This document shows, piece after piece, positions 23,575 through 35,480 of a stretch of 64,000 nt of DNA. The stretch covers positions 13,899,021-13,963,020 of the forward strand of contig OX335642.1 in assembly GCA_946894095.1 (NCBI GenBank). The letters run 5' to 3'. The DNA is from Incurvaria masculella. Its lineage: Eukaryota > Arthropoda > Insecta > Lepidoptera > Incurvariidae. Numbering within the stretch: the stretch's first letter is position 1; each line of letters opens with the position of its first letter. Position numbers and translations under genes: made by a program. The notes below the pieces were generated by a model, which did not search any database, was not told where the DNA came from, and was given only the letters and a program-made list of their open reading frames with translations.

Positions 23575-23945
23575 GCCTCGGTAGCCCAGTGGCACGACGC
23601 CTGGCGGTTCGATAAGTTTGGTGAAGCAACTCGGAGCGCGGTTGGGTTCTCGATGGTGATCGGTTTCAACCATCGAGGCTGGCTGAGATTCGAATTCCAT
23701 GTAAACTATAGGTCCCCTTCCTTACTTAATAAGTTTTTATAGGCTTACTTAATTCTGCCCGGGTTGGTAACATTGCATTAAATGAATGATGGTCCAAGCC
23801 GTATTATCAAAAATAATTATTAAAAATTATCCGTATTTTACATGCAGTTCAATAAGGAAGGTGGCACCTAGTTCCCATATGGTGTGTGAGACTAATATCA
23901 TGACAGTTAGCTATCTATGTACATTTACATAAAAAACAATGTAGA
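23575..23945 (+). mobile_element. SINE with diverged 5S rRNA-like head
   Basis: cagcctcggtagcccagtggcacgacgcctggcggttcgataagtttggtgaagcaactcgg...tctcgatggtgatcgg is a decayed version of the 5S-like head at 24.3-24.4 kb. The body follows (taggtccccttcctta...ggttggtaacattgcatt). The two copies face each other. Confidence 0.65.
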
Positions 23946-24029
23946 CATTTCCCAATACTTGTGTTCAGACAGATGTAGAATTTAACTTGTCCTATGAACG
24001 GTTATTGCTAAAATAAACATATTTATTTT

Positions 24030-24415
24030 TTATGTGACTGGACACGGATGGCTAATACCACAAGTTCTGTCATGGTATTAGCCCAACACACCACATGGGA
24101 ACTAGGTGCCATGCCAGGACCTTCCTTATATTGCACGGCTACATTGAACTGGATGGAAAACACGGACAATTTTCATTGCCGCTTCGACCATCGTTCATCC
24201 AATACGATGGTACCAACCCGGGCGGGATAAACCCTGCCACCTAGTAAGTAAGGAAGGGGACATACAGCTTAACGTGGAATCCGAACCACGGCCAGCCTAT
24301 CTCAACGGTCGAATGGTCACCCATCCAAGACCAGACCGGACCCAGCGTTGCTTAACTTCGGAGAGCGATCGCCGAAGTGTCGCGCCACTGGGCCACTGAG
24401 GCTGACAATACTATG
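24030..24415 (-). mobile_element. SINE with 5S rRNA-like head
   Basis: Read from 24412 leftward: cagcctcagtggcccagtggcgcgacacttcggc, then ctctccgaagttaagcaacgctgggtccggtctggtcttggatgggtgacc. That block follows 5S rRNA (A box aagttaagcaacg, C box ggatgggtgacc). The remaining body (taggtggcagggtt...gggttggtaccatcg...catccatgtccagt) is the same as in the tRNA-headed copies. Confidence 0.8.
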
Positions 24416-26882
24416 ACCCTTATGCCTATTGTACAAGCAGTAGCTAGCTGCTTTTAGAGAAATGCTACCATTATTCCTCCACCTCATATCTGAATCAGAC
24501 AGGTGCAACATGAAGACTCTAGTGAAATCGCATCTCATTACAGAATTACAATTTATTTATTTGTTTATCTCTGGAGCTACTAGTTAGATTTGAAAAAATA
24601 TTGGTGTATGTAATTCTCCTGGAAGGCTATTCAACATCACGCTACAAGGTTTAGGAGCTGATCAAATAGACAAATGTCTGATAAAATGCTCCGCTTGGGT
24701 GATTCTCCAAAACTAAATTGACCTGAGCAGAGCCAGGACCCTCAGCTATATATATATACAAAAATATATATAGGAAGTTTAATTATCAGTAAGTGTACCT
24801 GGTCGTTTTTCTCCAAGTCACCACTCGCTTATTTTTCAGACACACCCGTCTTAAGTGCACTTATTTCGAGTGAAAAAAGGGACCTTATGAAATTTTGATG
24901 GGAAGTATCTATAGTGGACAAAATGTTGGTGTAAATAACGCTATATTATAGTATGTATAACGAATGTATGTATAAACGAATTCTAGAATGGTAAAACTAG
25001 AAAAAAAGATGCTGTTGTAGAGGCTCGAGCCGCCGACACTTCACCCGAGCAAAAGCCGGACGATTTCATTAACCGACTGAGCCACCGTGAACTTGTAAGA
25101 TCGTGTTATTGCTGTTATGTTCATTATGAATATTTCTACCTTCATCTAGGGCATTGTGGTTGGTGTCCCAAACTAATAGATGGTATTGTTATCAAGTCCA
25201 GCAACTTTCCTCTAAATTACCATAGTCGCGGCACAAATGTTTATTAAATAAACAGTCCATGAAATAAGTAATCTTTTTCTTAAAAAATATTATAATATTT
25301 TATTTTTGATTTTGCCATATTTATTTTCCTGGCGGAAACTATCCTTTTATGCATATTACAAGTACAAAATAATTTCGATGTTTCACTTTTTTTTTTTTTA
25401 CCGTAATATATGCATGTTGCTATTGAATATGAGTTATCGTTCCAATATGCTTGCTGCAGCTGTGACGGTTTATATGGCCTGTTTCCTGCCAATGATGATA
25501 AAAGCCAAAAAGCCCCGCGATAATGCATTTGAAGGATAAACACGACATGATGAGTTCTCACTCAAGGGAATGTGAGTCACTAGTGTATTCAAAGGTTTTT
25601 TTACAAAGGTAACTCTGATATCCACCCGTGGTAAAACATTTATGTAGTATTTGGTCAACTTCATTAATAAAAAAATCATGAACTCAACAATGGTTGTGTT
25701 TGAGCTTGCTGTTTCATATTATACCGAACAGAAAAAAAAGAGCAAGAAATCGCGATTTGGTTAACAGAATTTACTGACCCAAAAATAAGTTTCGTTCTGC
25801 TCTTGCCGCTCCATCTCGCAGAGGTGGAACACGGATTCGGAACAAGATTTCGCTTCACTTAAACGTCAACCATAAAAACACATAAAACGACATCATTTCG
25901 AATAGAATTTAATATAGACTGAAAATTATGTGAGTTTTAATGAATTTTTGGATTTAAATTATTTTGTTTTATGTATTTGTCTTGTGAGATTAGAAGGATT
26001 ATGGTTTTTGCAATGACAAAATGCTCTATAAGTTATTGTTCTCCTGTTTTGGCTGGAGCAATGTTCTACGCTGTTCCGTCGAATCGGAAAGTCACACGAC
26101 AGAGTAAAAACTGCTGGAAAAAACCTAATGATAAATGTGTTAGCTCAGCACAATTGTCTATAATAATTTTCAAGAATGTTATTCGGTGTGCATTGAGATT
26201 TTTTGATTGCTAAAAAATTCCTGACATCCTACAATATAATTTTAGATATAAAACTTAATTCTGAAATAAAGAAAATTCTGCATTACACCACAAGAAACTA
26301 TTTACAAAGGAAAGTAAGTAAAGTAACCAGACAGTATTTGGCTGCCAAGGCGGGTGCATGATAGCACATAAGGCCTATCCCTTGAAGAGAATTCTTTCAC
26401 CCTAACTTTGGTTAGATTTATGTTTGTGCATCTATAAAATATATTGCATTATGGATTGCATGTTCGCAACTCATAAATAAAACAGAGCAGAATGATGAAT
26501 TGTTTTTTAAGTTAGTATTGTATTAATCATTAAAGAAGGAAAATAACGGATTTTCTGTAAACATCAACATATACCTATGTATAATACATACATACTGATT
26601 CATGTTAATCATCAACAATGGTTTTCTTCAGGGATGTCCCATACAAAACCACAGAGGTTGGAAGGTAAAAGAGAAAAACAGAGAACCCATATGCATAAGA
26701 ATCTTGATGTTGCAAAACAGTCAAAACAAACCCTCTTTATCTCTTATATGTAATAGTATAAACTGTACATAGTAGGTTTTGAAGTTGCTATAATAGTAAT
26801 AAAACGAAATGTTTAAATAAATTGTAAAAAACATTATGTAGCCTCTGTGGTAGGCCATAGCTTAAAAAAGGTCTTCACTCAT
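24416..26882. other. No gene seen; one tRNA-like relic
   Basis: Short frames only, including 25280-25561 (-) and 25971-26213 (+), none with recognisable domains. AT-rich. Confidence 0.45.
25020..25095 (-). repeat. tRNA-like sequence (degenerate, probably SINE head)
   Basis: Read from 25092 leftward: ggtggctcagtcggttaatgaaatcg is A-box-like and ggcggctcgagcctc is B-box-like. The stems do not pair into a convincing cloverleaf, so this is not called a tRNA gene. Confidence 0.4.
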
Positions 26883-27030
26883 GGTGGTGCTTTGTCTGGG
26901 TCGCCGCATTCCCTGAAATATGGTTGAAAGAGGCAAATGCCAGACCGGCAGCACCAAATATAAATAGCATTACATCCAGTAGCTCAACTCCATACAAAGT
27001 CCCGATTCCGTGCACCTGCACAGGCACATT
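26883..27030 (-). CDS. Candidate terminal exon of a membrane protein, - strand
   Basis: The - strand frame reads PYKRNVPVQVHGIGTLYGVE, LLDVMLFIFGAAGLAFASFN and then HISGNAATQTKHHHE with a TGA stop at about 26883: a hydrophobic helix followed by a polar tail. The frame is closed upstream by a TAG that could be part of an acceptor (agcttag|AGCC). If real it may be the 3' end of the gene starting at 29764. It could equally be a repeat. Product not recognised. Confidence 0.25.
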
Positions 27031-27227
27031 TCGCTTGTATGGGCTCTAAGCTAGTTTCGCAGTGCTGAACTGTCACGAATGGTCCTTCGAAATTATATTT
27101 AAAAAAATAACAGAACCACCAGTGCTCCGCCAATGTTTAAGTGACAACCCGGCACTCGATGTAGGGAAGGTATCGCCTGAGTTGAGCTACTGCCGTGACT
27201 CCGGTCGCACAGCTATATATGTACTGT

Positions 27228-27391
27228 GCCGGCAGTGCGATTTTGAAGCTTGAAATGAAATGAAGTTGCTGCACCTACCCTAATTTGACAGCATACTGAC
27301 AGATTTTGTATACGTTAGCTGTCATTTAGCCGTCAGTTTGGGGTGGGTGCATCCTACACCTCATTTCGTGCTTTGCAATTGCACTGCCGGT
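27228..27391. mobile_element. Small inverted-repeat element (gccggcagtgc ends)
   Basis: gccggcagtgcgattttgaagc...gaaatgaaatgaagttgctgcacctaccc at left; gggtgggtgcatcctacacctcatttcgtgctttgcaattgcactgccgg at right. A 164-bp non-coding element. Confidence 0.6.
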
Positions 27392-28082
27392 GGGATACTT
27401 GTGAATGGGAGAATATATGTGGTGAGGGGTGGCTTTAGAGGATTGGCTTTATTATTATCTATCCAATAATCTTTCAAATAAACTGCTGTAAAGAAAACTA
27501 ACTTTAATATTTGAAAGGAGTTGCTGCATTCGTCATGAACTGTTCAGTGTGCTGTCTATGGATGATAAATGCGATAAGAAACATATTAAGCAGTATTATA
27601 TAAGTAGTCAGATAGGCATAAACATTTTGTAAACATATATTAAGTGGACATTGAAAAAATATCCAGCGATGTTTCTTGCCAGATCTTATCTAGTGTGATA
27701 TTGATGGCTAAATGTTAAAATATAACAAAATTTTAGAACTGAATTTGTTAAAAGCTTACCTTGGTTTCTGTCTATGAAAAAAATAAATCTAAATTAAATG
27801 TATTTTTGAAGGAAATTTTATTGCTGCCATTTTAGTGTCACAGCTTCGTTCCAGCTTTCAGTTTCATATCGGAAAAACTGATTTGAGTCTGTCTACGGCA
27901 TCTGGTCTCACCTGTATTAAGTTTGCTATAAGTAGTCAGAGACTGCTTGTTAAAGACATTTTATTGATTTTGTTTTAATTGATTGTACCCGATATAAATG
28001 TACTTAGTGCATTTTGTCACGAATTTGATCTGTTCCATGTAAATCTGTATGTCCTCTTTCCCAACAGAGTGGTAGATTTTAA

Positions 28083-28617
28083 GATGGCCCTTCCCGACGG
28101 GACTAACTCATTCGCGGGCACGGTATTGCGCTCTGGAAACTTCTCTGTTTCAAAGAAAATGATAGACTCCGTGATGAGGAGGATGCAACATGTCCACAAA
28201 GCAGACAATGCGCATAGTGTTTGATTTGGTAACATTAACGAAAATTGTTAATTACATGAAACAATTTATAGCTAACAGTAAATCATAAACGCTGTAGTTA
28301 AGAGTCGGTTAATTATTATATATAAGTTAACGATTATAAATGTTCATGAAACAAGCTACCTAGGTCTGATGACTAACCTTTTTAAGATGTTTTTATTTTA
28401 TCGTTGAGTAATCCACGTCCAAAGTTGTTGTATAAAACGCGCGAAAAATTCAAACTTTCGGACCTAATAACTTAGAAACCATATAATGCCAATGGTCATC
28501 AGACATCTAGTTTGGTCAAATAAAGCAGTTTTGAGTATAATTTTGGATCTCTGACAAGAAATATGCACATGATCTTCTTTCCACGTTTGTATGGGGAGTT
28601 AAGCGGGAAGGATCCCC
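28083..28617 (+). mobile_element. TTAA MITE, diverged subfamily
   Basis: TTAA at 28079-28082 and 28618-28621. The ends read gatggcccttcccg and cgggaaggatcccc, so both termini differ from the other copies yet still pair (ccttcccg/cgggaagg). The interior aligns along its whole length. Confidence 0.7.
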
Positions 28618-28737
28618 TTAACCCAAAAAATTTTTGCAAATTTTGGTCTTATTTTTGTTTTGCGTAGGATTTCGTAGGGCAACATGTGTTTTTCAGCCTC
28701 TTCGTATTGTATGCCACTGTATGTAGGTACCCTGAGC

Positions 28738-29072
28738 CGGTAGTCTCAGTAGTCACCTAAATTGGCGTTACGGCAAACCGATCGACTGGTGTTTTTAAAT
28801 GTATGGAGAAATTGAAGAGCGCGCGCAGCGGGCGTTAAGCGAACTAACATTTGCGAGTCCAAGCTTGATTTGACAGCTTACTCAACGTTGCCGTAAATAC
28901 GTTGCGGTTTACGCCCACTCCGCGTTTTATACAAATCGGAAGTCCGCGTTTGACTTTGACAGCTTGAATAAGTAAAACCACAGAATATCTAGTAAAAACT
29001 TGTATGGAGTTTGGAGAAAACACCAGTCGATCGGTTGCCGTAAACGCCAATTTAGGTGAGAACTCAGACTGA
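28738..29072. mobile_element. Second copy of the 14.7 kb inverted-repeat element
   Basis: Shares aaaccgatcgactggtg, gcgggcgttaagcgaactaacatttgcgagtc and the right end cagtcgatcggttgccgtaaacgccaatttaggtgag. Non-coding. Confidence 0.6.
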
Positions 29073-29704
29073 CCACTCTGTTAATAGTTGTGCCAAAAAA
29101 TCTATAAAATCTTAAAAAGTAAGAGTCTTTTTTATGCTAATTAGAAATCGTTTTTGTATATTGTTCATTTTCAATACCTATTTTATTATTGAACACAATT
29201 TACTAAAAATTGTTGATAATTAAAATTATTTTCAGGTCAAATCATGTTTTCAGCTATTATCATGACAAATCACAAGGGACGTAGTGCGTACAGTGTCACA
29301 GGACCATGTAATATATTTTAACGTCAGCAACATTTATAAATACAGCGTAAATATCGATACAACCGTGAATGTTCAACATAAATCTCATAAAAAATAATAC
29401 GTTAGTTACACATAGTTACACATAGTAACTATTACCAGTTTACTAACCGTTTGTAATAACTTTTTAAACCAAGCAATGGAAGGTCCTGACATCACACCTA
29501 ATTTCCATGTGGTGTGTAGGGCTTATACCATGACAGTGGTATATTGGTAGACTGTATAATAACGTACACTGTGCACAAGCAGGACACAATTTGGTTTTCT
29601 TCTATTCATGAGTGACAACCAAACCAACCTGCCCATCCTTAGTGGCATCGATTCCACGCCACTTTTAATACAGATGTAAGTGCGTAATGTTAACTGGTAC
29701 AGAC

Positions 29705-29764
29705 CTGCGAGAACTGTTCCCGGATTTCGGTGCGCTCCTCCTCTGTGAGTCGGGCCTCCGACAT
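29705..29764 (-). CDS. Candidate first coding exon of an unknown - strand gene
   Basis: ATG at 29764 opens MSEARLTEEERTEIREQFSQ and ends at TCGCAG|GTCTGT, phase 0. The upstream DNA (29770-30010) is GC-rich with few stops, as in a 5' leader, while sequence after the donor becomes AT-rich and enters a SINE tail. The LTEEERTEIREQF pattern is a charged helix reminiscent of the N-terminus of EF-hand proteins, but 20 residues are not enough to name a product. The donor is weak. It could also be chance. Confidence 0.35.
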
Positions 29765-30014
29765 ATTGACACCCTTCTGCTACCTTGCACTTTGTCCACC
29801 AACAATGAGCACTAAATTGTGTTCCCTGCAAGCACTGCACTACACTCAATAAACATGCACCTGTCGGGATGGGCAGGTCCAACCGGCGGCGGCGGCTAAT
29901 TATTTTCGATCGCCCCACACGTACGTACACCACTGACGACGGCGGAGGCGACACGGCGTTGGTGTTGGGTTGGAAAATACCGCACGACACGACACAACAG
30001 ATGCTAACACGCAA

Positions 30015-31944
30015 TCAAACTATTCTATTCTGCACAGAATAAATCAACACCACACCACCCACAGAAAGATTTTTTGACATTTAAGATATGCTTTTATTTT
30101 TGGAATATTTTTCTTAACGGACAGACAAGAGCTTTCGCTATACAACTATCTCTTATGTTTTAAAAATTCATTTATTTTTCTTTTTTTCCGCATAATATTA
30201 TGCCGACATATTACTTTAGAGTGGGAAAACTAATTTTAATTTAAAACTATAAAACCGGTATTTGTGTGGTTAGTCCGGTGCTAATCTCGTACTAAGTTTT
30301 GACAGGTTCACACTGAATACGACCGTTAAAGTGTTGGAGGACCGGTTGCTGGTTTCCGAATCGGTGCTCCCCGCACCCCGTTGCAGCTTCAAAGGTGCCA
30401 CTCGTGGCACCCGACTCGAGACACATTGATGGAAGGACAAATTCATAACATCATTTAATCTGTCCCTTTTATTCTATTATGTATTATTTTATTTTATTTA
30501 TCCTTCTCGTATTCTGTAGGCTTCGAGTGAAACAATATCATATAGCTATCACCAGAAGTATCAGTTCGTACCAGGTATATCAGTTCGTGACGAAACTGCG
30601 TAGTTCACAGACTATAGAGAGATGGCGTAGTTTGAATACCATTAGTTTAATTAAGCTCATTCAGCAGCATTCAGAGTGGGTGGACCAACTTAAGTACGCG
30701 TATTAAGGTGGGACTAAACCGGTTTTTGTGAGGTTAGTCCGGTGATAATCACGTACCATGTTTTATAGGCTCTTTTATAGTCTCTTTTATAAGCTATATA
30801 TGTATGAAAATAGGCTCTAAACTCCTATTTTCTATCCATATAGTCAAGCAGTGGTTGCCGTATAAATATTAAGAAAGCCATAATTCTGTCTATCGTGAGG
30901 AAAGTGCCTTTATTATCATTTAGTGAACGGAATTAGTTCTGTTTGGGAGTAATACTTATAATAATCGATAAATAACACCGCGAGACACATTAGTTGGGTC
31001 CTAGCGAGTTTATAAATCACAGAAAATTTAAAGCCACCTATCTCACTTCTGTCCGCAAGTAGCTTACGATTTGTACTCCGCATTTATAGAAATATTTTTT
31101 TTTCTGAATAGAGTTTGACAGCGGGAGCGTTTCTCAAGCGGGATCTTCTCTAGTTCGCTTCCTGAGTAGCTCCCAGTGTACGTACTCTTGAACCTCACTT
31201 CCGTCGAGCTGTCATTAGCTAAATAGAGAAAAAGTACGCTTCATTTTTTTAAACAGAGTTTGACAATTTTTTCATGCGAGATCTTGTCGCGTTCGCCTCC
31301 TGAGTAGATTTCTTGAGTCTACAATAAGCGATGCAATAACTCTTAAGAATACTCAAAACGAACCTTTTTTACTACTATAAGCTGTATTCGAGCAAAGTGC
31401 TCAGAGCTATTCGGTGCAAGAAGGAGCAATCAATAGCGTTTTAATATGGTCGAACTAAACCTGTTTTTTTATGGTTAGTCTGGTGCTAATCCAGTTTTGA
31501 CAGGTTCTCTCTGAATACGACTATAAAACAAAAAGGCTAATCCACCAGCCTGGTGTGAAGCCTTTAAAGAAGAAGAAGAAGAAGAATTAGGTTTGTTTGA
31601 GCTAAGATGGTTCCATGTCCGTTATAGTCCCCCCATAGCCTATTTTGCGCATGGCTGTAAGCACCACTGTCTTTTAATAGTTACCACATGAAAAAAAAAA
31701 ACCCCTATTGATCGGGAAAATATTTACAGCCTGCTGTAAGAAAAAAAATGAGGAAATGGAAATTACTATTTTAGGTAAATAATATTATTCAAAATATTAG
31801 ATATTTCATCATTTTAATAAAAAAATGGGGGTTGCAGAAGTCGAGTTACTTAGTACCGCTAATTTTGTTTTCTTGAATTCTATGAAGAAAATAAACCTCA
31901 ACGTCAATCCCGGAGGTTGTAACTCTGTCAAACGATATTTTTTG
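30015..31944. repeat. Mosaic of a dispersed repeat (ggttagtccggtgctaat)
   Basis: Three relics share ggttagtccggtgctaatctcgtac and tgacaggttcacactgaatacgac: 30250-30325, 30704-30790 and 31443-31530. An aagaagaagaagaagaag run is at 31566. No gene. Confidence 0.5.
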
Positions 31945-32240
31945 CCATTTCATTTATTTATTCAACTTCTGGTAGTAAAACTACGCTAAGTCATGTCACA
32001 ATTTGATTGATCCGCGGATTCGATCAACCAGTGAAGAAGAACCCGCAAAGAAACTTCACTGGTCTATAAATTATGTTTTTTTTGTCTTTTTTTTCGTCCA
32101 CATAAATGATATAACACAATTATTATTTCATACCTAAATGCTACTGCCAAACTTACATTGGTAGAATGGTCTAAAGCAAAGAACTAAGAACTACGAGGAA
32201 ACAACAACCCACAATGTGAAAAGTCTTAATGAATAAATAA
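31945..32240 (+). repeat. Uninterrupted relative of the 15.7 kb repeat
   Basis: ttcatttatttattcaacttctggtagtaaaactacgctaagtcatgtcacaatttgattgatccgcgg ... aaagaactaagaactacgaggaaacaacaaccc. Non-coding. Confidence 0.55.
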
Positions 32241-32349
32241 ATTACTTGACTTAATAACCTAATAATTATACATATTGAGTATTTATTTCGGGTGTAAACG
32301 CAAAATATTATTCAAAATAAAATTAATATAAATTGTACAATTATGTACT

Positions 32350-35300
32350 TGTCCTAGAATATTAAATCACAAAAGAGGGTTTTATCATAGAGCCTCGTCC
32401 AAATTGTAATACATTTTATTAAGGAGCACTAATTTTATTTTATTTTTAAAATTATTAAGAGGCAAATGTCTAATTTCTACAGGTAATTTGTTGTAAAATC
32501 TAACACTATTGTGAATAAAGCTTTTTGAAGTTTTAGCTCGTCTGTGTTTGGTACATTGTATATTAAACTTATTTCAAGTATCCTGGTCATGTACATCAGA
32601 GTTAAGGGTAGACCTTTCTATTGTTTTTTTTTTGCATAAATGATACGTGGTAAATATACTTATTTGCGAGTGTCATAATCCCAAGTTCCTTAAAAATATT
32701 TCTACACGAGTCCCTGACTCTCATGGTTAAGATATTTCGCAAGGCTCTTTTTTGCAATAAAAATATACGATTTGCATCGGATGCATTTCCCCAAAACATC
32801 AGGCCATATGACATGAGACTGTCAAAATATGCATAATAGACGCCTTGGCTGCTTGGATACCACATAATTCCATTATTTTTTTGATAGCATAGCATGCTGC
32901 ACTCTTAGATGAAAAAGGAATGGATAGGGGACTAAACAAATTTTACGGTCCGTCAAAAGTAAGCTCAGTCAGCCGATATGCTCTCAGTCGGTGTCAGACG
33001 TCAGTGATGAATTCAGTTGGGCGAGATTTCAAAGTATCAACAAAATGTCGTCTTGTGTTGTTCTAATGCTTTAGATGTGCTTGTAGTCAAAGTTTTTGTT
33101 GTATCCTGGGCTATTGTGGAAAAATATTTATTAAATACATTTGCTACAGCTACCTGCTCAATTATTAAATCATCTTCTATTTTAAGCTCAAAATCCTCTC
33201 CTTTAGAGGGAGGGGATTTGCCCGTTTCTGATTTTATAATATCCCAGGTGGTTTTTATCGTATTACCAGAGGTTAAGAGCTTATTTCTCAAATTAATTTG
33301 TTTTGCACAAAATGATACCTTCCTAAAAATTTTGCTGTATAGGGAAACATATTTTCTCAAATGAATGTGTTTACTTATTTTTAATAAATCATAAAGGAAT
33401 AACAAATGTTCCTTGGATTTAATAATCCCTGGAGTAGCCCAGTTTGCAAATTGAATTTTATCTCCTATTTTAACTCTTTTGGTCGGTAGGTGTTGATTCA
33501 TGTACCTAATAAAAGTATTAAAAAATGTTTTAAAATTAGTTGTGTGATGATTCTTGAATTCACTATCTAAGTATTTGCATAAGGCAACAATTATATTTTC
33601 ATCTGCTATTCTAGCCTAAATAAGTTTTGTCTACCTAAATAAGTTTGAAATTTTATTTTTAGGAATATATCCAATAGAAACAAACTGGGCAAGATGATCT
33701 GACTGTACTCCCGCAATCACCCCAGAATTAAAAACAGTACAGTCTGTAAATATATTATCAATACAGGATGCACTAGTATGTATCTGTCACTCGTGTGTGC
33801 TCGAATATTGTCTGATTCAGTAAGAATCCATTCATTATATCAGAAAGATCATGACTGCCATTTTGGTCCGTTGGGAATTTTATATTGAAATCACCACATA
33901 CTATAATTGATTTGCAGTTGTTAGAACTAATTTTGTGCAAGCATTCTTCAAGTTTTTCACTGAATGAGGATATATTAGATGAAGGAGATCTATATACACA
34001 TAATACAAACATCGAATCAAATTCTATGCAGCTTACTTCGAACTATTTGTCCTCCGACATGTTTACAACATCAAATCTGCCCTTTACTCTCAGACCGTTT
34101 CTAACCAAGATTGCTGTTCCTCCCCTCATAAAGTTTTTTTCTGTGACTACTGCTTACAATAGAATAATTGTTCACGGTTTGAATGTTTAATTCATTAGCA
34201 TCTATCCATGATTCTGTTACACAAAATACATCACAGTTATACTCTTTTAACACAAGTTCTAACAAGAGATTTTTCCACGCAACCCTTGAACATTTTGGTG
34301 GCAAATAACCAAACAATTTTTAACATGTTCCTCATCTACTGATTTGCTCTTTGTATTTTTATTTCTATTATTAAAATAACAGTTTTGCAAGTTTGGCCTT
34401 ACCATAAAAAAGTATCCTTGTTATCAGACGATGTTACATCATTCTAAGTAACACATTTCAAACATGAACTCATGGTGGAGATATTACAATTCAATATAAT
34501 GTTCGTTATCGTTTTGACGCCTAGAGAATTCATACCACCAAGAATATTGTAACAAGACGCTATCATTAGATTTAGATCAATATATATTGTATTAGGGACA
34601 ATATTGGCCAGCTCATATAAATTTAAATTTATTTTAAAGGCAGTAGCATTCAGAATGCTAGAATTATATGTACTATGAGGTACATACAGTAATGAGCTTA
34701 CAAACAATTGCATTTTTTTTGTGTATGCACACCTCTGACACATACTTCACACATTTTACAAATAACAAAGCATTACTGTTTGTGGAAGCAGCTCCAGCCA
34801 TCAATATGACAATGTCATTCTCCTTCATGTCGCAAACCTTGCGCGGAAAGTCTTTTATCACTTCCGTAATGGGTGCTGCAGGTTTGCACAGGGCGGTGAC
34901 CCGGTCTGTCGGTTTGCACCCGTGCCTGTAGTGCCGCGCTACGCTGAGGCCATGTTCGTCGCTCAGAATGAGTACCTGCCGCTTAGGTGGTGCACTGGCC
35001 GGTGGCGTCTTCACGTTTTGTGTAGAGTTTGCCAGTGATTTTGTGCTCTTTCCTTTCGGTGGTACTGATGTAGGTCGTTGTTCATCCAAATTTTTTCCAA
35101 CCTTTTTGTGAGGATCTGGACGGATGGGCAGTGATACCGATTCGTGTGATGAGTGGCTGGACTTCTTTCCTTTCCTCCTCTTGCGTGCGCTTACCATTTT
35201 GGTTACCTCTGATGTCGAGTTTCTTGTAGCCGTTCCTTTCTTCTTTTTTGGTGCCTTAGTGGCACAGGGTGAATCGGCGGAAACTGACGTTGACTTTAGG

Positions 35301-35480
35301 GGGGTCACATTTTCTGGTGTACTAGGTGCGGCTTCGGGCAATGGAACAGACACCGGACAAGATGGAGATGCCATGGTGATGTTATCTGCAGATGGATCTC
35401 GACATGAATGATTTTGTAGGGTTGCTGCAGGGCAGGTGATCTTGTCAGCGCATTTCGAAGTTCTGCTTAATGTCTTCGCG
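32350..35480 (-). mobile_element. Decayed CR1-like LINE, internally deleted
   Basis: A - strand series: ORF1 at 34673-35374; endonuclease pieces at 34101-34316 (CDVFCVTESWIDANELNIQT) and 33773-34012 (CVYRSPSSNISSF, VCGDFNIKFP); linker at 33037-33501; and a C-terminal reverse-transcriptase tail at 32602-32895 (SYGLMFWGNASDANRIFLLQ, KRALRNILTM). The reverse-transcriptase core with its DD box is missing between about 32.9 and 33.04 kb. It is a different family from the copy in intron 3. Confidence 0.75.
34673..35374 (-). CDS. ORF1 of decayed LINE, basic N-terminus and SGNH-like C-terminus
   Basis: A 233-codon frame. The N-terminal two thirds are Pro/Ser/Lys-rich (APKKKKGTATRNSTSEVTKM). The C-terminal part reads RQVLILSDEHGLSVARHYRH and ENDIVILMAGAASTNSNALL. 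The pattern ILSDEHG...VILMAGAA..N resembles block I and III of the SGNH-hydrolase (esterase) domain found in ORF1 of some CR1 elements, although the canonical GDS serine motif is SDE here. Resemblance only. Confidence 0.55.
   Translation of the reverse strand: MASPSCPVSVPLPEAAPSTPENVTPLKSTSVSADSPCATKAPKKKKGTATRNSTSEVTKMVSARKRRKGKKSSHSSHESVSLPIRPDPHKKVGKNLDEQRPTSVPPKGKSTKSLANSTQNVKTPPASAPPKRQVLILSDEHGLSVARHYRHGCKPTDRVTALCKPAAPITEVIKDFPRKVCDMKENDIVILMAGAASTNSNALLFVKCVKYVSEVCIHKKNAIVCKLITVCTS

Noticed and set aside
25020..25095. Functional tRNA gene
   Set aside because: A- and B-box-like motifs are present, but the stems do not pair well and no clear anticodon arm forms.
27510..27670. - strand hydrophobic frame (YLTTYIILLNMFLIAFII)
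   Set aside because: AT-rich DNA readily gives hydrophobic frames; no supporting splice sites in phase with the candidate exons.
29523..30014. 163-codon - strand frame
   Set aside because: It overlaps the GC-rich leader in a different frame from MSEARLTEEER and runs into SINE-tail sequence; the composition explains the open frame.
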